Assembly: GCA_002215645.1 (NCBI GenBank)
Contig: NGFI01000012.1
Coordinates: 1 to 64,000, forward strand
Direction: 5' to 3'
DNA from: Gemmatimonadetes bacterium 2013_60CM_65_52
GTDB lineage: Bacteria > Gemmatimonadota > Gemmatimonadetes > Gemmatimonadales > Gemmatimonadaceae
Length of the DNA stretch: 64,000 bases
Shown: positions 24,513 to 33,741 of the stretch, one piece after another
Position numbering within the stretch: the stretch's first letter is position 1
How the letters are laid out: each line of letters begins with the position of its first letter
Notes under the pieces: generated by a model
Told to the model about the DNA's origin: nothing
Databases searched by the model: none
What the model saw: only the letters and a program-made list of their open reading frames with translations
Made by a program: the position numbers and the translations under genes

Positions 24513-25015
24513 ATCGGCTGGATTGGCGTGAGTGGCCCGTGCACACCCAGTTCGCCGCCGCGGCGCTCGCGCTTTCGATTCTGGTTGCACTCACTTCCAC
24601 ATGGCGCGCGTTTCGGAACGACACCGTGCCCGACGACGTGCTCCCAGCTGCCTCCACCGCGCCACGAATCATCATCAACATTCCGGACGATGCGGGCGCG
24701 CTGCGTGACGCGGCAAACCGGTCGCCATTCGACATCACGCCTCCGTCGAATGCGACGCAGCTCACGAGCTCTGTCGTCCAACAGAACGCGCCACCGCTCG
24801 TGCGACCACGCCTTGCAGGCACCGCGATAGACCCGCAGAGCGGGAGCTTTGTCGTGGTCGAGACGCCTGAAGGGCGGATACAACTCGTACGGATTGGCGA
24901 GCGCACGGGCGAGCTTCGTCTCCGATCCGTCTCCGTCGGCGAAGCCGTCTTCGACGATGTTCGCGGCAACCGAATCACCCTCAAGGCATCACGACCGGGG
25001 TCCGACCAGCCATGA
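24509..25015 (+). CDS. type II secretion GspC/GspN-like periplasmic linker
   Basis: The 168-residue protein has one N-terminal membrane helix (about 14-32), a disordered periplasmic linker with SPFDITPPSNA, and a small beta domain (about 95-160: LAGTAIDPQSGSFVVVE, VGEAVFDDVRGNRITLK) resembling the homology region of GspC or PilP. Such proteins connect the inner-membrane platform to the secretin. Its position directly before gspD supports this. Whether it counts as GspC or GspN cannot be decided by eye. Confidence 0.65.
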   Translation: MNRLDWREWPVHTQFAAAALALSILVALTSTWRAFRNDTVPDDVLPAASTAPRIIINIPDDAGALRDAANRSPFDITPPSNATQLTSSVVQQNAPPLVRPRLAGTAIDPQSGSFVVVETPEGRIQLVRIGERTGELRLRSVSVGEAVFDDVRGNRITLKASRPGSDQP

Positions 25016-26553
25016 CACGAACTGTGAGATCTCATCGCGTCCTCAGCATCGCGGCGGCGATCATCGTGCTCACCGCGCCGCTGTCCGCTCAGGACACAGC
25101 GCGAGTCGTTCCGCCGCCGCGCCTGGATTTTCAGGACGCTGACATTCGCGCCGTCATTGCAGCAATTGCCGAGGCAGGCGGGTTGAACGTGACGTACGGC
25201 GAGTTCGCTCCGCGCCGCGCGACCCTTCACCTGTCGCGTGGTGTAGCGCGAAGTGAGATGCCCGAGCTCCTGCGCACCTTGGCGTCGGCAAATGGCCTCC
25301 GCGTGGTAAGTGACGGCGGCCTTCTGCGCGTCGAGAGCGCTGAGGCGCCGTCGTCGGCGCGTGCGACGTCGAAGCAAGGAACCCAACTCTTCGTCTATCG
25401 CCTCAAACATGCGCGCGCCACCCGGCTCGCCTACACGCTGCAGCTTCTCTATGGAACGCGGGGCTCCGAAACGCCGCCGCAAGGGTATTCGCTGTCCCAG
25501 CGGCCTCTCTCTGAACAACTCCGTGCCATGCAGGTGCCACCCCTGAACATCGACACCATCGGGCGCGGCGCAATGACGACGGGTGTTCAGGTCCTGCAGG
25601 GCGGCACAGTGGGAGACATACAAATTGTTCCTGACGAGACCACCAACTCACTGCTGATTCGCGCGCAGCCCGCGGACTACGAAACGATTCGACAGGCCGT
25701 GGACGCGCTGGACCTCCGTCCGCTGCAGGTGTTCATCGAGGTGTTGATCGCGGAAGTTCGCCGCACGCGCGCGCTGGATCTCGGCGTCACATCGAATCTC
25801 ACAAAGCGGAGAGACGGAAACGAAACCTCCGCCTCACTCACCTCGCAGACGCCCGACAACTTTCTCGTACGCATCTCGCGCGGCGGATCCGTGCAGCTCG
25901 ATCTGGCGCTCTCGGCGCTGGCGGAACAAGGTGACGTGCGCATCCTGTCACGTCCGCTCATCCTCGCCGAGAACAATCTCGAGGCGCGCATTCTCGTGGG
26001 GAGCCAGCGTCCGTTCGTGCAAGTCTTCCGGTCGCTACCGACGGAAGGGGCGGTACGCGACCAGGTCGTTCAGTATCGTGACGTCGGTACGTCGCTCAGC
26101 CTCATTCCGACGATCAATCCCGACGGATACATCAACCTCCAGGTGAAGCAAGAGGTCAGCTCCGCGACGGCGGAGCTCCAATTCGGCGCGCCTGTCATCA
26201 GCACGCGCGAGGCGACGACGCATCTGTTCGTGAAGGATGCGCAAACGGTCGTGATCGGCGGCCTGGCCGACCGGCAGCGAGAGCAGACGCGCTCGGGTAT
26301 CCCGATTCTGAGCTCGCTTCCTGGCATCGGTGTCCTCTTTGGCGCGACGCACGCCAGCGACGCGCAGAACGAGCTCTATCTCTTTCTCACACCGCACATC
26401 GTCACGACGGACGAAGATGCAAATCGCTTGCGGCGCGACATCGAGGGCCGACTCGATGCCGTGAGCGGCAGACCGCAAGACAATCCACCCGTAACGGCAG
26501 CGCCGAACGGAACGCTGCCCGCGCGCCCGACACCACCAATAGCCAAACCATGA
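25012..26553 (+). CDS. gspD: type II secretion secretin GspD
   Basis: The 513-residue protein has a signal peptide (IAAAIIVLTAPLSAQ), an N-domain with LDFQDADIRAVIAAIAEAGG, a second ring domain VPDETTNSLLIRAQPADYETIRQ...LDLRPLQVFIEVLIAEV, and the C-terminal secretin barrel (VRILSRPLILAENNLEARIL; VGTSLSLIPTINPDGYINL; TQTVVIGGLADRQ-type LFVKDAQTVVIGG; GIPILSSLPGIGVLFG). It is shorter than typical GspD (about 650), with fewer N domains. It forms the outer-membrane pore. It is coupled to gspE by an ATGA overlap. Confidence 0.95.
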   Translation: MTRTVRSHRVLSIAAAIIVLTAPLSAQDTARVVPPPRLDFQDADIRAVIAAIAEAGGLNVTYGEFAPRRATLHLSRGVARSEMPELLRTLASANGLRVVSDGGLLRVESAEAPSSARATSKQGTQLFVYRLKHARATRLAYTLQLLYGTRGSETPPQGYSLSQRPLSEQLRAMQVPPLNIDTIGRGAMTTGVQVLQGGTVGDIQIVPDETTNSLLIRAQPADYETIRQAVDALDLRPLQVFIEVLIAEVRRTRALDLGVTSNLTKRRDGNETSASLTSQTPDNFLVRISRGGSVQLDLALSALAEQGDVRILSRPLILAENNLEARILVGSQRPFVQVFRSLPTEGAVRDQVVQYRDVGTSLSLIPTINPDGYINLQVKQEVSSATAELQFGAPVISTREATTHLFVKDAQTVVIGGLADRQREQTRSGIPILSSLPGIGVLFGATHASDAQNELYLFLTPHIVTTDEDANRLRRDIEGRLDAVSGRPQDNPPVTAAPNGTLPARPTPPIAKP

Positions 26554-28037
26554 CGATTCCCGCGTCGTCGATCGAGGTGACGCGCCTCTCTCCGCGCATC
26601 AGCCCCGAATACCTCGAGGAGAATGGCGTCGTTCCTCTCGGTGTCATCGAGGGCGCGCTCCATCTTGGCGCGTGGACGGACGTCCACCTGCACGTCCGCT
26701 ACGAGCTCGAGGCCATTGCCGGTGTACGCGCGCAGATTCACCGCATGGGCGAGGACGAGGCGCGCGCGCTCATTCGCAGAGCGTATGGCGAGACGTCTGC
26801 GCAATCGCTCATCGATTCGATCGGCGTCACGGCGGCGTCAACGAACGAGGACTCGGTCGCCATCGACGACCTGCGCGCGATGGCGAACGAAGCGCCCGTC
26901 ATCCGGCTCGTGAGCATGCTGTTGACGGAGGCGCTGGGGGCTCGGGCGTCGGACGTCCATCTGGAGGCGTATCCTGACGCACTGCGCGTTCGCTATCGGA
27001 TCGACGGTGTGCTGCGTGATGCACCGTCTCCACCGCTGACGATGGCGCCCGCGGTCGTCAGCCGCCTCAAGGTGATGGCGAATCTCGACATTGCCGAGCG
27101 GCGCCTTCCTCAGGATGGTCGGATCCGACTGCCATTGCAGGATCGGCAGGTGGACGTGCGCGTCTCCACCGTGCCGACCCTGCACGGCGAGAGTCTCGTG
27201 CTCCGCCTCCTCGACAAGTCCGCGAGCACGCTGGATCTGGATGCGCTCGGCATGTCGTCCGCGGATCTCGCGCGATTCGAGGACGTGTTGCGCCGTCCAC
27301 ATGGCATCGTGCTCGCCACCGGTCCAACCGGATCTGGAAAAACGACGACGCTGTACGCGGCGCTTCAACGACTCAGAACGGGCCGGGAGAAGATCGTGAC
27401 GGTCGAGGACCCGGTCGAATATCAACTTGCCGGCATTCCGCAGGTGCCGGTGAACGAACGCGTCGGCGTCACCTTTGCCAGTGCGTTGCGCTCACTGCTG
27501 CGTCAGGACCCCGACGTCATGCTCGTGGGTGAGATCCGCGATGGCGAGACGGCCGAGATCGCGACGCAGGCCGCGCTTACGGGACATCTGGTGCTGTCCA
27601 CGCTTCACACCAACGACGCGGTCGGCGCGCTCACCCGACTCGTCGATCTCGGTGTTGCGCCGTTTCTGGTAGCCGCCACTGTCGAAGCTGTGCTCGCCCA
27701 GCGCCTCGTGCGAACCACCTGCATCGTTTGCGGAGCCAAGGTGCACGCCACGGATGCCGAGCGCGCTGAGCTTGGACTTGCCACGCTGAAGGAGGTGCGG
27801 CGCGGTGCGGGTTGCAATGCCTGCGGAAATAGCGGCTATACAGGGCGCACGGGCGTGTATGAGTTGATCGTGCTCGACGACGATATGCGTACCGCCATCA
27901 CCGGCGGTGGCGGGGCGACGGCTGTTCGGGCGCTCGCACGGGCGCGAGGTATTCCGCTGCTTCGCGACGATGGTGCCCGATTAGTCGTCGAGGGGCGCAC
28001 GACGCCGGAAGAAGTGCTGCGCGTGTGCCGGACGTGA
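26550..28037 (+). CDS. gspE: type II secretion ATPase GspE
   Basis: The 495-residue protein has an N-terminal MshEN-like region (LSPRISPEYLEENGVVPLGV), then the ATPase: SDVHLEAYPDALRVRYRIDG, Walker A GPTGSGKTTTLYA, the Asp box IVTVEDPVEYQL, Walker B DPDVMLVGEIRD, and the His box GHLVLSTLHTND. The four-Cys zinc motif of GspE follows (CIVCGAKV ... CNACGNSGYTGRTGVYELI). All catalytic parts are intact. It powers pseudopilus assembly from the cytoplasmic face. It is the last gene of the operon; having E and D at the end rather than the start is unusual compared with the proteobacterial gspC-O order. Confidence 0.96.
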   Translation: MTIPASSIEVTRLSPRISPEYLEENGVVPLGVIEGALHLGAWTDVHLHVRYELEAIAGVRAQIHRMGEDEARALIRRAYGETSAQSLIDSIGVTAASTNEDSVAIDDLRAMANEAPVIRLVSMLLTEALGARASDVHLEAYPDALRVRYRIDGVLRDAPSPPLTMAPAVVSRLKVMANLDIAERRLPQDGRIRLPLQDRQVDVRVSTVPTLHGESLVLRLLDKSASTLDLDALGMSSADLARFEDVLRRPHGIVLATGPTGSGKTTTLYAALQRLRTGREKIVTVEDPVEYQLAGIPQVPVNERVGVTFASALRSLLRQDPDVMLVGEIRDGETAEIATQAALTGHLVLSTLHTNDAVGALTRLVDLGVAPFLVAATVEAVLAQRLVRTTCIVCGAKVHATDAERAELGLATLKEVRRGAGCNACGNSGYTGRTGVYELIVLDDDMRTAITGGGGATAVRALARARGIPLLRDDGARLVVEGRTTPEEVLRVCRT

Positions 28038-28064
28038 GATGTACGCTGCCGCGCAGCTGATCGA

Positions 28065-29333
28065 TCAGTCGTCCGCCATTCGGCCGCTCGTCTGCGTCTC
28101 GGGCATCGACGCATAGACCGCGAGCGATAGCCCAATGCAGGCGGTCACGTACCAGAAGTACCACACTTCGTGTCCGATGCTCTTCGCCCACAGCGCGAGA
28201 TACTCGGCCGTGCCACCGAAGACCGAGACGGTGAGCGCATATGGCAGTGCGACGCCCAGTGCGCGAATTTCAGTCGGGAAGAGCTCCGCCTTTACGACGG
28301 CATTGATGGCCGTGTAGCCGCTCACCGCGACGAGCGCCGAAATCAGCAGGGCGTACGCGCGCGCCTCCGTGTGGGCCTGCGCAAGGGCGGTCATGAGCGG
28401 AATCGTTCCGGTCACTCCGAATACGCCGAACGCGATGAGCACCGGACGCCGTCCAACATGGTCGGAGATCAGGCCGACCAACGGCTGCATGAGTACGAAC
28501 ACCAGCAATGAGACGGCAGAAATGCGCGATGCGTCTCCCTTGCTCCATCCGGCGGAGTTCGCGAGAAACTTCTGCGCGTAGGTGGTGAAGGTATAGAATG
28601 CCACTGTGCCGCCGGCGGTCAGACCGACCACCGTCAGCACCTGACGTGGATACCGGAACAGTGCGCGCAGACTTGCCCGCGGCCGTGCGCCGTCGTGTGC
28701 GACGTTGCGAAACGCAGGCGTCTCGTCCAGCCCGCGTCGCACCCAGAGAGCAACCACCGCCAGTGCGGCACCGATGACAAATGGAATTCGCCACGCCCAC
28801 GCTTCCAGCGCAACCGTACCGAGCGTGCGCTGCAAGAGCAGCAGGATCGCGAGCGCGATGAGCTGCCCGCTGATGAGCGTGACGTATTGAAAGCTGGAGT
28901 AGAATCCGCGCAAGCGCTGGCCGGCCATCTCACTGAGATAGGTCGCACTTGCGCCGTACTCTCCACCGACGCTGAGTCCCTGAATCAGCCGAGCCACCAC
29001 GAGCAACACCGGGGCGAGCACGCCGATTCGGTCGTACCCGGGCGTCACCGCGATCATGAGCGAGCCGAAGCACATGAGCATGACCGAAGCACTCAGCGCG
29101 GCACGTCGCCCGTGACGGTCAGCATAGCGTCCCATCAGCCATCCGCCGACCGGACGCATGAGAAACCCGACGGCGAACACGGCGGCCGCGTTGAGAAGCT
29201 GGGCCGTCTGACTTCCTTGTGGAAAGAAGACCTTGGCGAAGTACAACGAAAACGCCGAATACGCGTACCAGTCGTACCACTCGACGAGATTGCCCGCTGA
29301 TCCCCCAACGATCGACTTGAGGCGATGAGTCAT
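28065..29333 (-). CDS. MFS metabolite:H+ symporter (alpha-ketoglutarate permease-like)
   Basis: The 422-residue protein has 12 predicted membrane segments and the MHS-family marks: GNLVEWYDWYAYSAFSLYFA at the N-terminus, the loop signature GRYADRHGRRAAL, and LIQGLSVGGEYGASATYLSE. These are characteristic of KgtP/ProP-type symporters importing dicarboxylates or osmolytes. The exact substrate is not readable; the NLVEWYDWY start is closest to KgtP. It converges on gspE and stands alone. Confidence 0.88.
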   Translation of the reverse strand: MTHRLKSIVGGSAGNLVEWYDWYAYSAFSLYFAKVFFPQGSQTAQLLNAAAVFAVGFLMRPVGGWLMGRYADRHGRRAALSASVMLMCFGSLMIAVTPGYDRIGVLAPVLLVVARLIQGLSVGGEYGASATYLSEMAGQRLRGFYSSFQYVTLISGQLIALAILLLLQRTLGTVALEAWAWRIPFVIGAALAVVALWVRRGLDETPAFRNVAHDGARPRASLRALFRYPRQVLTVVGLTAGGTVAFYTFTTYAQKFLANSAGWSKGDASRISAVSLLVFVLMQPLVGLISDHVGRRPVLIAFGVFGVTGTIPLMTALAQAHTEARAYALLISALVAVSGYTAINAVVKAELFPTEIRALGVALPYALTVSVFGGTAEYLALWAKSIGHEVWYFWYVTACIGLSLAVYASMPETQTSGRMADD

Positions 29334-29373
29334 CCACCTATCGTGCGCCGGGTGCGCTGGCTAAGCTAGGCCC

Positions 29374-30642
29374 GTGAACACGCCACCAGACGATTCCACT
29401 CCAATCACACGGCGGGAGCTCGTACGATCCGCGGGAGCCGCCGCCGGTCTCGTTGCGGCTGCACCGTTTGCACGCCTGATCGCACAGTCGCCTTCAGCGC
29501 CGGCACAAATGCCGTTCGTTCCCGACGCGCCGCTGGATGCCACCAAAATCCCCGGACTTCCCTCGGCCCCGCTCAACGCACGATCGGCCTTCGAGAATCC
29601 TGGACAGGCGCCGCCGGGAGTGATGTCGGGTGCATCCAACACGCCACTCCAGCAGCTGCACGGAACGATTACGCCCGCCGATCTGCATTTTCAACGGCAT
29701 CACAACGGAATTGCGGTTCTCGATCCTGCGCGGCACCGGCTCGTCGTGCACGGACTCGTGGCGCGTCCACTGAGCATCAGCGTGGAGGATCTTCGGCGCT
29801 TTCCGTCGGTGACGCGCACCTGCTTCATCGAGTGCGCGGGAAATGGCCGAGTCGCCTACCGCGCGCCGAAACCGGAGCTGACGCCGCAGGATGTCGATGG
29901 CATGACGAGCAACTCGGAGTGGACCGGCGTGCCCGCCTCGGTGCTGCTGCGCGAAGCAGGTGTGCAATCGGGCGCCTCGTGGGTGCTGGCGGAAGGAGGA
30001 GACGCCGCGGTGCTGTCGCGCAGCATTCCTCTCGACAAGATGATGGACGACGCGATCGTCGCCTATGCGCAGAACGGCGAGGCGGTGCGAACGGCCAATG
30101 GCTATCCGATGCGCCTCGTGCTGCCCGGCTACGAGGGCAACATGTGCATCAAGTGGCTGCGTCGGCTCAAGGTCATCGATCAGCCGAACATGTCGCGCGA
30201 CGAAACGGCGAAATACACCGATCCGTTGCCGGACGGCACGTCGCGGCAGTTCAGCTTCGTGATGGATGCGAAATCCATTATCACATCGCCGGCATATCCC
30301 GAACATCTCGCGGCGCATGGTTGGTGGCCCATCAGCGGCCTTGCGTGGTCGGGGCGCGGCCGCATCACCCGTGTAGATGTCAGCGTGGACGGCGGCGCAT
30401 CGTGGAGCGCCGCGGAGTTCGAGGGTCCGGTGCTGCCCATGGCACACACGCGATTCCAGTACATGTGGAAGTGGGCCGGCCAGACGGCGCGCCTCATGAG
30501 TCGCGCGGTGGACGAAACAGGGTACGTGCAGCCCACCCTCGCCGAATTCAAGCGCGTGCGCGGAACGGGCACGGACTACCACTACAATGCCATTCGCTCG
30601 TGGACGGTGGCCGCACATGGCGCGGTGACGTTCGGTGGCTGA
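29374..30642 (+). CDS. molybdenum sulfite dehydrogenase catalytic subunit (SoxC/SorA-like)
   Basis: Starts at GTG 29374; 422 residues. A Tat signal (TRRELVRSAGAAAGLVAAAP) indicates export of the folded cofactor protein. The oxidoreductase molybdopterin domain (about 95-275) includes HRLVVHGLVARPLSI, TCFIECAGNGR with the Cys that ligates molybdenum, WTGVPASVLLREAGV, and GYEGNMCIKWLRRLKV. A C-terminal Mo-cofactor dimerisation domain follows (AWSGRGRITRVDVSVDGGASW). It oxidises sulfite or a sulfur intermediate in the periplasm and passes electrons to the cytochrome encoded next, whose start overlaps its stop by 8 bases. Confidence 0.92.
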   Translation: MNTPPDDSTPITRRELVRSAGAAAGLVAAAPFARLIAQSPSAPAQMPFVPDAPLDATKIPGLPSAPLNARSAFENPGQAPPGVMSGASNTPLQQLHGTITPADLHFQRHHNGIAVLDPARHRLVVHGLVARPLSISVEDLRRFPSVTRTCFIECAGNGRVAYRAPKPELTPQDVDGMTSNSEWTGVPASVLLREAGVQSGASWVLAEGGDAAVLSRSIPLDKMMDDAIVAYAQNGEAVRTANGYPMRLVLPGYEGNMCIKWLRRLKVIDQPNMSRDETAKYTDPLPDGTSRQFSFVMDAKSIITSPAYPEHLAAHGWWPISGLAWSGRGRITRVDVSVDGGASWSAAEFEGPVLPMAHTRFQYMWKWAGQTARLMSRAVDETGYVQPTLAEFKRVRGTGTDYHYNAIRSWTVAAHGAVTFGG

Positions 30643-31222
30643 GACGCGAAAAGCGGCTCGTCTCATTGCCCTGCTGCTGCTCGTCGCCTGCGAGCAACGC
30701 AGCTTCGGCAGTTCGACATCGCAGCGCCCGGATCGGTACGAGCTTGGTCGCGCCGCGACGAAGACGGAAATTGCCGCGATCGACATTGATGTGAACCCCA
30801 CGGGCTCCACGCTGCCACCCGGACGCGGCACTCCGGCGAGCGGCGCGGCAACCTACGCCGCGAAGTGCGCCGCCTGTCACGGTCCACACGGTGAAGGCAT
30901 CGAGAAGAACCCGAAGCTCATCAGCAACGAGCCGCCTGCGGGCTTTGCGTTTGCGGGCGATGTGAAAGCGCCGAAGACCATCGGGAACTACTGGCCATAT
31001 GCGACGACCCTGTTCGACTATATCCGCCGCACGATGCCGCTCAACGCTCCTGGCTCGTTGACGTCGGATGAGATATACGGACTCGTTGCCTATCTGCTGG
31101 CCGAGAACGGCGTCGTTCCTGGCGATGCCACCATGGACGCGAAGTCGCTGCCCGCCGTGAAGATGCCGGCGAAGGGACACTTCGTGAAGGACAACCGGAC
31201 GGGCGGCCCGACGTTCCGGTAG
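30635..31222 (+). CDS. monohaem cytochrome c lipoprotein, partner of the sulfite dehydrogenase
   Basis: The 195-residue protein has a lipoprotein signal (LIALLLLVAC; lipobox LVAC) and one haem site CAACH (about residue 80) in YAAKCAACHGPHGEGIEKNP. The probable axial Met lies in YIRRTMPLNAPGSLTSDEIY. Only one haem motif is present, so it is closer to SorB in haem number, whereas SoxD is a dihaem protein; the domain otherwise looks SoxD-like. It should accept electrons from the Mo subunit while tethered to a membrane. Confidence 0.88.
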   Translation: MAETRKAARLIALLLLVACEQRSFGSSTSQRPDRYELGRAATKTEIAAIDIDVNPTGSTLPPGRGTPASGAATYAAKCAACHGPHGEGIEKNPKLISNEPPAGFAFAGDVKAPKTIGNYWPYATTLFDYIRRTMPLNAPGSLTSDEIYGLVAYLLAENGVVPGDATMDAKSLPAVKMPAKGHFVKDNRTGGPTFR

Positions 31223-31225
31223 CTA

Positions 31226-32092
31226 TTACGTCCGCTCGAGCAACAGAATGCCCGAGAACCTGGTCATCTGCTCCCGCTTGGCGGCCGGCATCACCAGCTT
31301 CGAGAAACGCCAGATCCACGCGAAGGGCATCTCGCGCCGGAGTCGTCGTGCTTCTTCGAGCATCGAGCGGAACACCGTTTCCTTCCAGCCGAGCGGTGCG
31401 AAGAAGGCGGCGCTGTCGGCGGGACCGAATCGAAACGGCGCATTGCCCTTCTCGAGATTTCTCCCCCAGTACTTCTCCATGAGCTTCAGCAACTGCGGGC
31501 TGGCGATATCGGTGATCCACCACCGCGCGCTCGGCACCGCATGCAGAGCGTTGGCGAGCGATTTCACCTGCGCCTCTTCCAGGTAGATGAGCAGTCCCTC
31601 GGTGATCACCAGCAGCGTCTTCGATTCGCGTCCCACCTGGGAAAGCAGTGCGTCGCGAACCGCCTCGTTGGTGAGGTCAGCCGGAACGGCTTCGTATCGG
31701 CATGCCGGCACCTCGCCACGCATGTGCGAGGACTTGTATTCCGACATCTCCGGCAGGTCGACGTCGATCCACCGCAGCTCCGGCGGCAGTGGGAGTCTCC
31801 ATGCGCGGGCGTCGAGGCCGGCCGCGAGATTGAGCACCGTGTCCACACCGCCGCCACGGACGCGGTCGAGAATCATCTCGTCCATGACGGCCGTGCGGAC
31901 GATCATGGCCCAGGCGGTACTCCGGCCGCGCTTCATCTCGCGCACGATCTGACGCCCCCGCTCGCCGGCGAGGCGGTCGGCGAACGGATCGCGGAACAAC
32001 GCATCGGGACGTGCCGTTTCCATGGCGCGATATACCGCGACCCAGCGCGCCGTGTCCGAGACGTTTTCTATGGGCATGATGCCACGAAACAT
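31226..32092 (-). CDS. SAM-dependent methyltransferase (leucine carboxyl methyltransferase-like family)
   Basis: 288 residues from 32092, or 283 from the ATG at 32077 (MPIENVSDTARWVAVYRA), which is the more typical start. Family marks: ALFRDPFADRLAG, a SAM-binding strand VDTVLNLAAGLDARAWRLPL with the acidic IDVDLPEM, and LLVITEGLLIYLEEAQVKSLA. This is the TIGR00027/LCM-like group, best known from actinobacteria and often linked to secondary metabolism. Substrate unknown. It converges on the cytochrome gene with almost no gap. Confidence 0.88.
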   Translation of the reverse strand: MFRGIMPIENVSDTARWVAVYRAMETARPDALFRDPFADRLAGERGRQIVREMKRGRSTAWAMIVRTAVMDEMILDRVRGGGVDTVLNLAAGLDARAWRLPLPPELRWIDVDLPEMSEYKSSHMRGEVPACRYEAVPADLTNEAVRDALLSQVGRESKTLLVITEGLLIYLEEAQVKSLANALHAVPSARWWITDIASPQLLKLMEKYWGRNLEKGNAPFRFGPADSAAFFAPLGWKETVFRSMLEEARRLRREMPFAWIWRFSKLVMPAAKREQMTRFSGILLLERT

Positions 32093-32210
32093 GGCTGCAT
32101 CGTGGAGATGCCGACAGACCGATCCAGTCCACGTGCTGGACGCGCGCGGCCTGCCGCCCTATCCTCATGCCGACGGTAGAGCCGGCCTCGCCCACTCCTC
32201 GGAGATTCCC

Positions 32211-32618
32211 ATGGACCTGTTCACGCATGTCAACTGGATTGCCGTTGTGGTTGCTGCTGTCGCCGCCTTTGCACTGGGCGCCATCTGGTTCGCGCCGCCC
32301 GTGTTCGGGAATGCGTGGCTCGCCGCATTGGGCAAGCCAAAGGAAGAGATGGGAATGCCAGCGTCCGCCATGGGACTCAGCTTCGTGGTGACGCTCGTCA
32401 TCTGTCTGACGATGGCGATGATCCTCACGCGCATGCCACTGACGACCACCATGGGTGCGGCGCGACTTGGCTTCGCCATCGGCGTGGGTATCGTCGCGAT
32501 GGGAATGGCGTCGGACTTCGCGTTCACGAAGTGGCCGCGGAAGCTCTACTGGATCCAGGCGAGCTATCACGTCGTGATGATGACGCTCATCGGCACGATT
32601 CTGGGCGCGTGGCGCTGA
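32211..32618 (+). CDS. DUF1761-like small membrane protein
   Basis: The ATG at 32211 has a GGAG ribosome-binding site 9 bases upstream and gives 135 residues. There are four membrane segments; the first (NWIAVVVAAVAAFALGAIWF) with APPVFGNAWLAALGK and the FAFTKWPRKLYWIQASYHV segment near the end are typical of DUF1761. No biochemical role is known for the family. It is followed after 16 bases by the Rieske oxygenase in the same direction. Confidence 0.78.
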   Translation: MDLFTHVNWIAVVVAAVAAFALGAIWFAPPVFGNAWLAALGKPKEEMGMPASAMGLSFVVTLVICLTMAMILTRMPLTTTMGAARLGFAIGVGIVAMGMASDFAFTKWPRKLYWIQASYHVVMMTLIGTILGAWR

Positions 32619-32634
32619 CGCGAACGTCCACTGC

Positions 32635-33723
32635 ATGCCGCTCGTCTTTCCATTCGACCCGAACATTGCGCGCGCCGCGACGATCCCCGCGCGACTGTAC
32701 AATGATCCTGTCTATCTCGAGCTCGAGAACGAACGGGTGTTCGCGGGCACCTGGCAGCTCGTCGGCCGTGCAGGCGACGTCGCGGAACACGGCCAATATT
32801 TCACGACGCAGGTAGGCGACAACGCGATCGTGATCCTTCGCGATCGCGACACGCTGCGAGGCTTCTACAACGTCTGCCTGCACCGAGCCGGTCCGGTGGC
32901 GACGGGATGTGGCAAGCGAAACACGCTCCAATGCCGGTATCACGGATGGACGTATGGGCTGGACGGCGGCCTCCTCCGCGCGCCGGAAATGGAAGGGACC
33001 GAGCAATTCCGTCCGAGCGAGATGCGGCTCGTGCCGGTGCAGGTGGCGGCGTGGGGACCGCTCGTCTTCGCGAATCTCGACGGTAAAGCGCCTCCGCTGT
33101 TGGAGGTGCTCGAGGACATGCCGGCACGCGTTGCCGCATTTGGCTGCGACACGATGCGCTACGTCACGCGCAAGACGTGGGACATCGCATGCAACTGGAA
33201 GGTCTACGTGGACAACTACCTGGAGGGCTACCACCTCCCGGTCGTGCACCCGGGACTGCACAAGGAGCTCGACTACGACAACTATCGTGTCGAGCCCCAT
33301 CGCTACTTGTCGTACCAGCACGCTCCGTTGCGTCCCGTCCACGGCGGAAACGCATCGATGCGTCGCTACGACCCGTCGAAGACGGACGTCCCCGAGGCGC
33401 TCTACGTCTGGCTGTTCCCCAACATGATGTTGAACATCTACATGGGGCAGATGCAGACGAATCTCGTCGTGCCAGTCGGTCACGACCGGTGTACGGTGAT
33501 CTTCGAGTGGTATTCGAGCGAACCGCCCACCGATGCCGCCGCTGAAAGCGAATGGACGAAGTTGCTCGCGTTCAGCGACGAGATTCAGGAAGAGGACATC
33601 GGGATCTGCGAGGCCGTGCAGCGCAATCTGCGCTCACGGATCTACGACCGCGGCCGCTACTCTGCGACGCGTGAGAATGGAGTGCATCACTTTCATTCCC
33701 TGCTGCACGAGTTCCTCACTTGA
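32635..33723 (+). CDS. Rieske non-haem iron oxygenase, alpha subunit
   Basis: The 362-residue protein has an N-terminal Rieske domain (about 40-150) with CLHRAGPVATGCG followed by CRYHGWTYGLDG, the 2Cys-2His cluster site. The catalytic domain (about 185-355) has NWKVYVDNYLEGYHLPVVHPGL with the two iron-binding His and a later acidic stretch SDEIQEEDIGICEAVQ that can provide the Asp ligand. It belongs to the aromatic ring-hydroxylating or quaternary-amine (choline/carnitine monooxygenase) group. No ferredoxin or reductase gene is adjacent, so electrons must come from elsewhere. Substrate undetermined. Confidence 0.92.
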   Translation: MPLVFPFDPNIARAATIPARLYNDPVYLELENERVFAGTWQLVGRAGDVAEHGQYFTTQVGDNAIVILRDRDTLRGFYNVCLHRAGPVATGCGKRNTLQCRYHGWTYGLDGGLLRAPEMEGTEQFRPSEMRLVPVQVAAWGPLVFANLDGKAPPLLEVLEDMPARVAAFGCDTMRYVTRKTWDIACNWKVYVDNYLEGYHLPVVHPGLHKELDYDNYRVEPHRYLSYQHAPLRPVHGGNASMRRYDPSKTDVPEALYVWLFPNMMLNIYMGQMQTNLVVPVGHDRCTVIFEWYSSEPPTDAAAESEWTKLLAFSDEIQEEDIGICEAVQRNLRSRIYDRGRYSATRENGVHHFHSLLHEFLT

Positions 33724-33741
33724 CCTGCCGGGAGGTTCCCG

